From NCBI GenBank assembly GCA_964495595.1, contig CAZBWH010000075.1:1-14906 (forward strand): DNA of 14,906 nucleotides. The letters run 5' to 3'. The DNA comes from CALMFQ01 sp964495595. Its GTDB lineage: Bacteria > Pseudomonadota > Gammaproteobacteria > Burkholderiales > SCOH01. The notes below the pieces were generated by a model. That model did not search any database. It saw only the letters and a list, made by a program, of their open reading frames with translations, and was not told the origin of the DNA. The position numbers and the translations under genes were made by a program. Positions 14,870 through 14,906 of the stretch are shown piece by piece; position 1 is the stretch's first letter; each line of letters opens with the position of its first letter.

Positions 14870-14906
14870 ATGTCGATCAATCCCATCCAGTTTCAGAAGG
14901 GTTTGT
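14870..14906 (+). CDS. IS1595-family transposase, first 12 codons only
   Basis: ATG preceded by AGGAG and followed by MSINPIQFQKGL, then the window ends. Many IS1595-family transposases begin with the same pattern, M-x-x-N-x-(I/V)-Q-F-Q-x-G-L-S, ahead of a zinc-ribbon and an ISXO2-like DDE domain. Only 12 residues are visible, so the family call rests on a short match. The direction is opposite to the neighbouring gene cluster, as expected for an element inserted upstream of it. Confidence 0.55.
   Translation, partial: MSINPIQFQKGL

Noticed and set aside
1..14906. CRISPR arrays, tRNA or rRNA genes, toxin-antitoxin or phage-defence modules, and the Neisseria DNA uptake sequence GCCGTCTGAA.
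   Set aside because: None was seen on reading both strands; no regularly spaced repeats and no matching gene families are present.

Overview
The window looks like chromosome from a betaproteobacterium, most likely near the order Neisseriales. The reasons are the rpsF-priB-rpsR-rplI order, the PsrA-like fatty-acid regulator, and moderate G+C (mid-50s percent by eye, not counted). No 16S or other phylogenetic marker was available, so the placement is an inference. Almost everything is on the minus strand; the exceptions are one D-amino acid dehydrogenase gene and a transposase start at the right edge.

Left part (1-6274, minus strand). A truncated periplasmic substrate-binding protein gene lies at the left edge. 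Next comes a fatty-acid oxidation cluster, in transcription order: TetR/PsrA-like regulator, YciA-type acyl-CoA thioesterase, a bifunctional 3-hydroxyacyl-CoA dehydrogenase/enoyl-CoA hydratase with the dehydrogenase at the N-terminus (FadN arrangement), and a 3-ketoacyl-CoA thiolase, ending in a clear intrinsic terminator. Upstream of the regulator is a perfect dyad, CAAAC-N4-GTTTG, which matches the published PsrA box, with a second, imperfect copy overlapping it. The regulator probably controls itself, the downstream beta-oxidation genes by read-through, and possibly the divergent gene.

Middle (6275-9464). A DadA-type D-amino acid dehydrogenase gene is read on the plus strand from the same intergenic region. 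It converges on the ribosomal operon rpsF-priB-rpsR-rplI, and the two share a bidirectional terminator. The rpsF leader holds a hairpin with an ACCG element that may be the S6:S18 autoregulatory RNA, behind a promoter whose spacer is part of a long perfect dyad.

Right part (9465-14906). Five closely spaced minus-strand genes run from a recognisable promoter near 14761: an unrecognised 368-residue protein, a small outer-membrane beta-barrel protein, an exported propeller-like protein, an EamA-family transporter and pyruvate kinase. The first three form an uncharacterised, mostly envelope-directed cassette and are the least understood part of the window. At the far right, a plus-strand reading frame begins with the N-terminus typical of IS1595-family transposases and runs off the window. 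No CRISPR array, tRNA, rRNA or defence system was seen.
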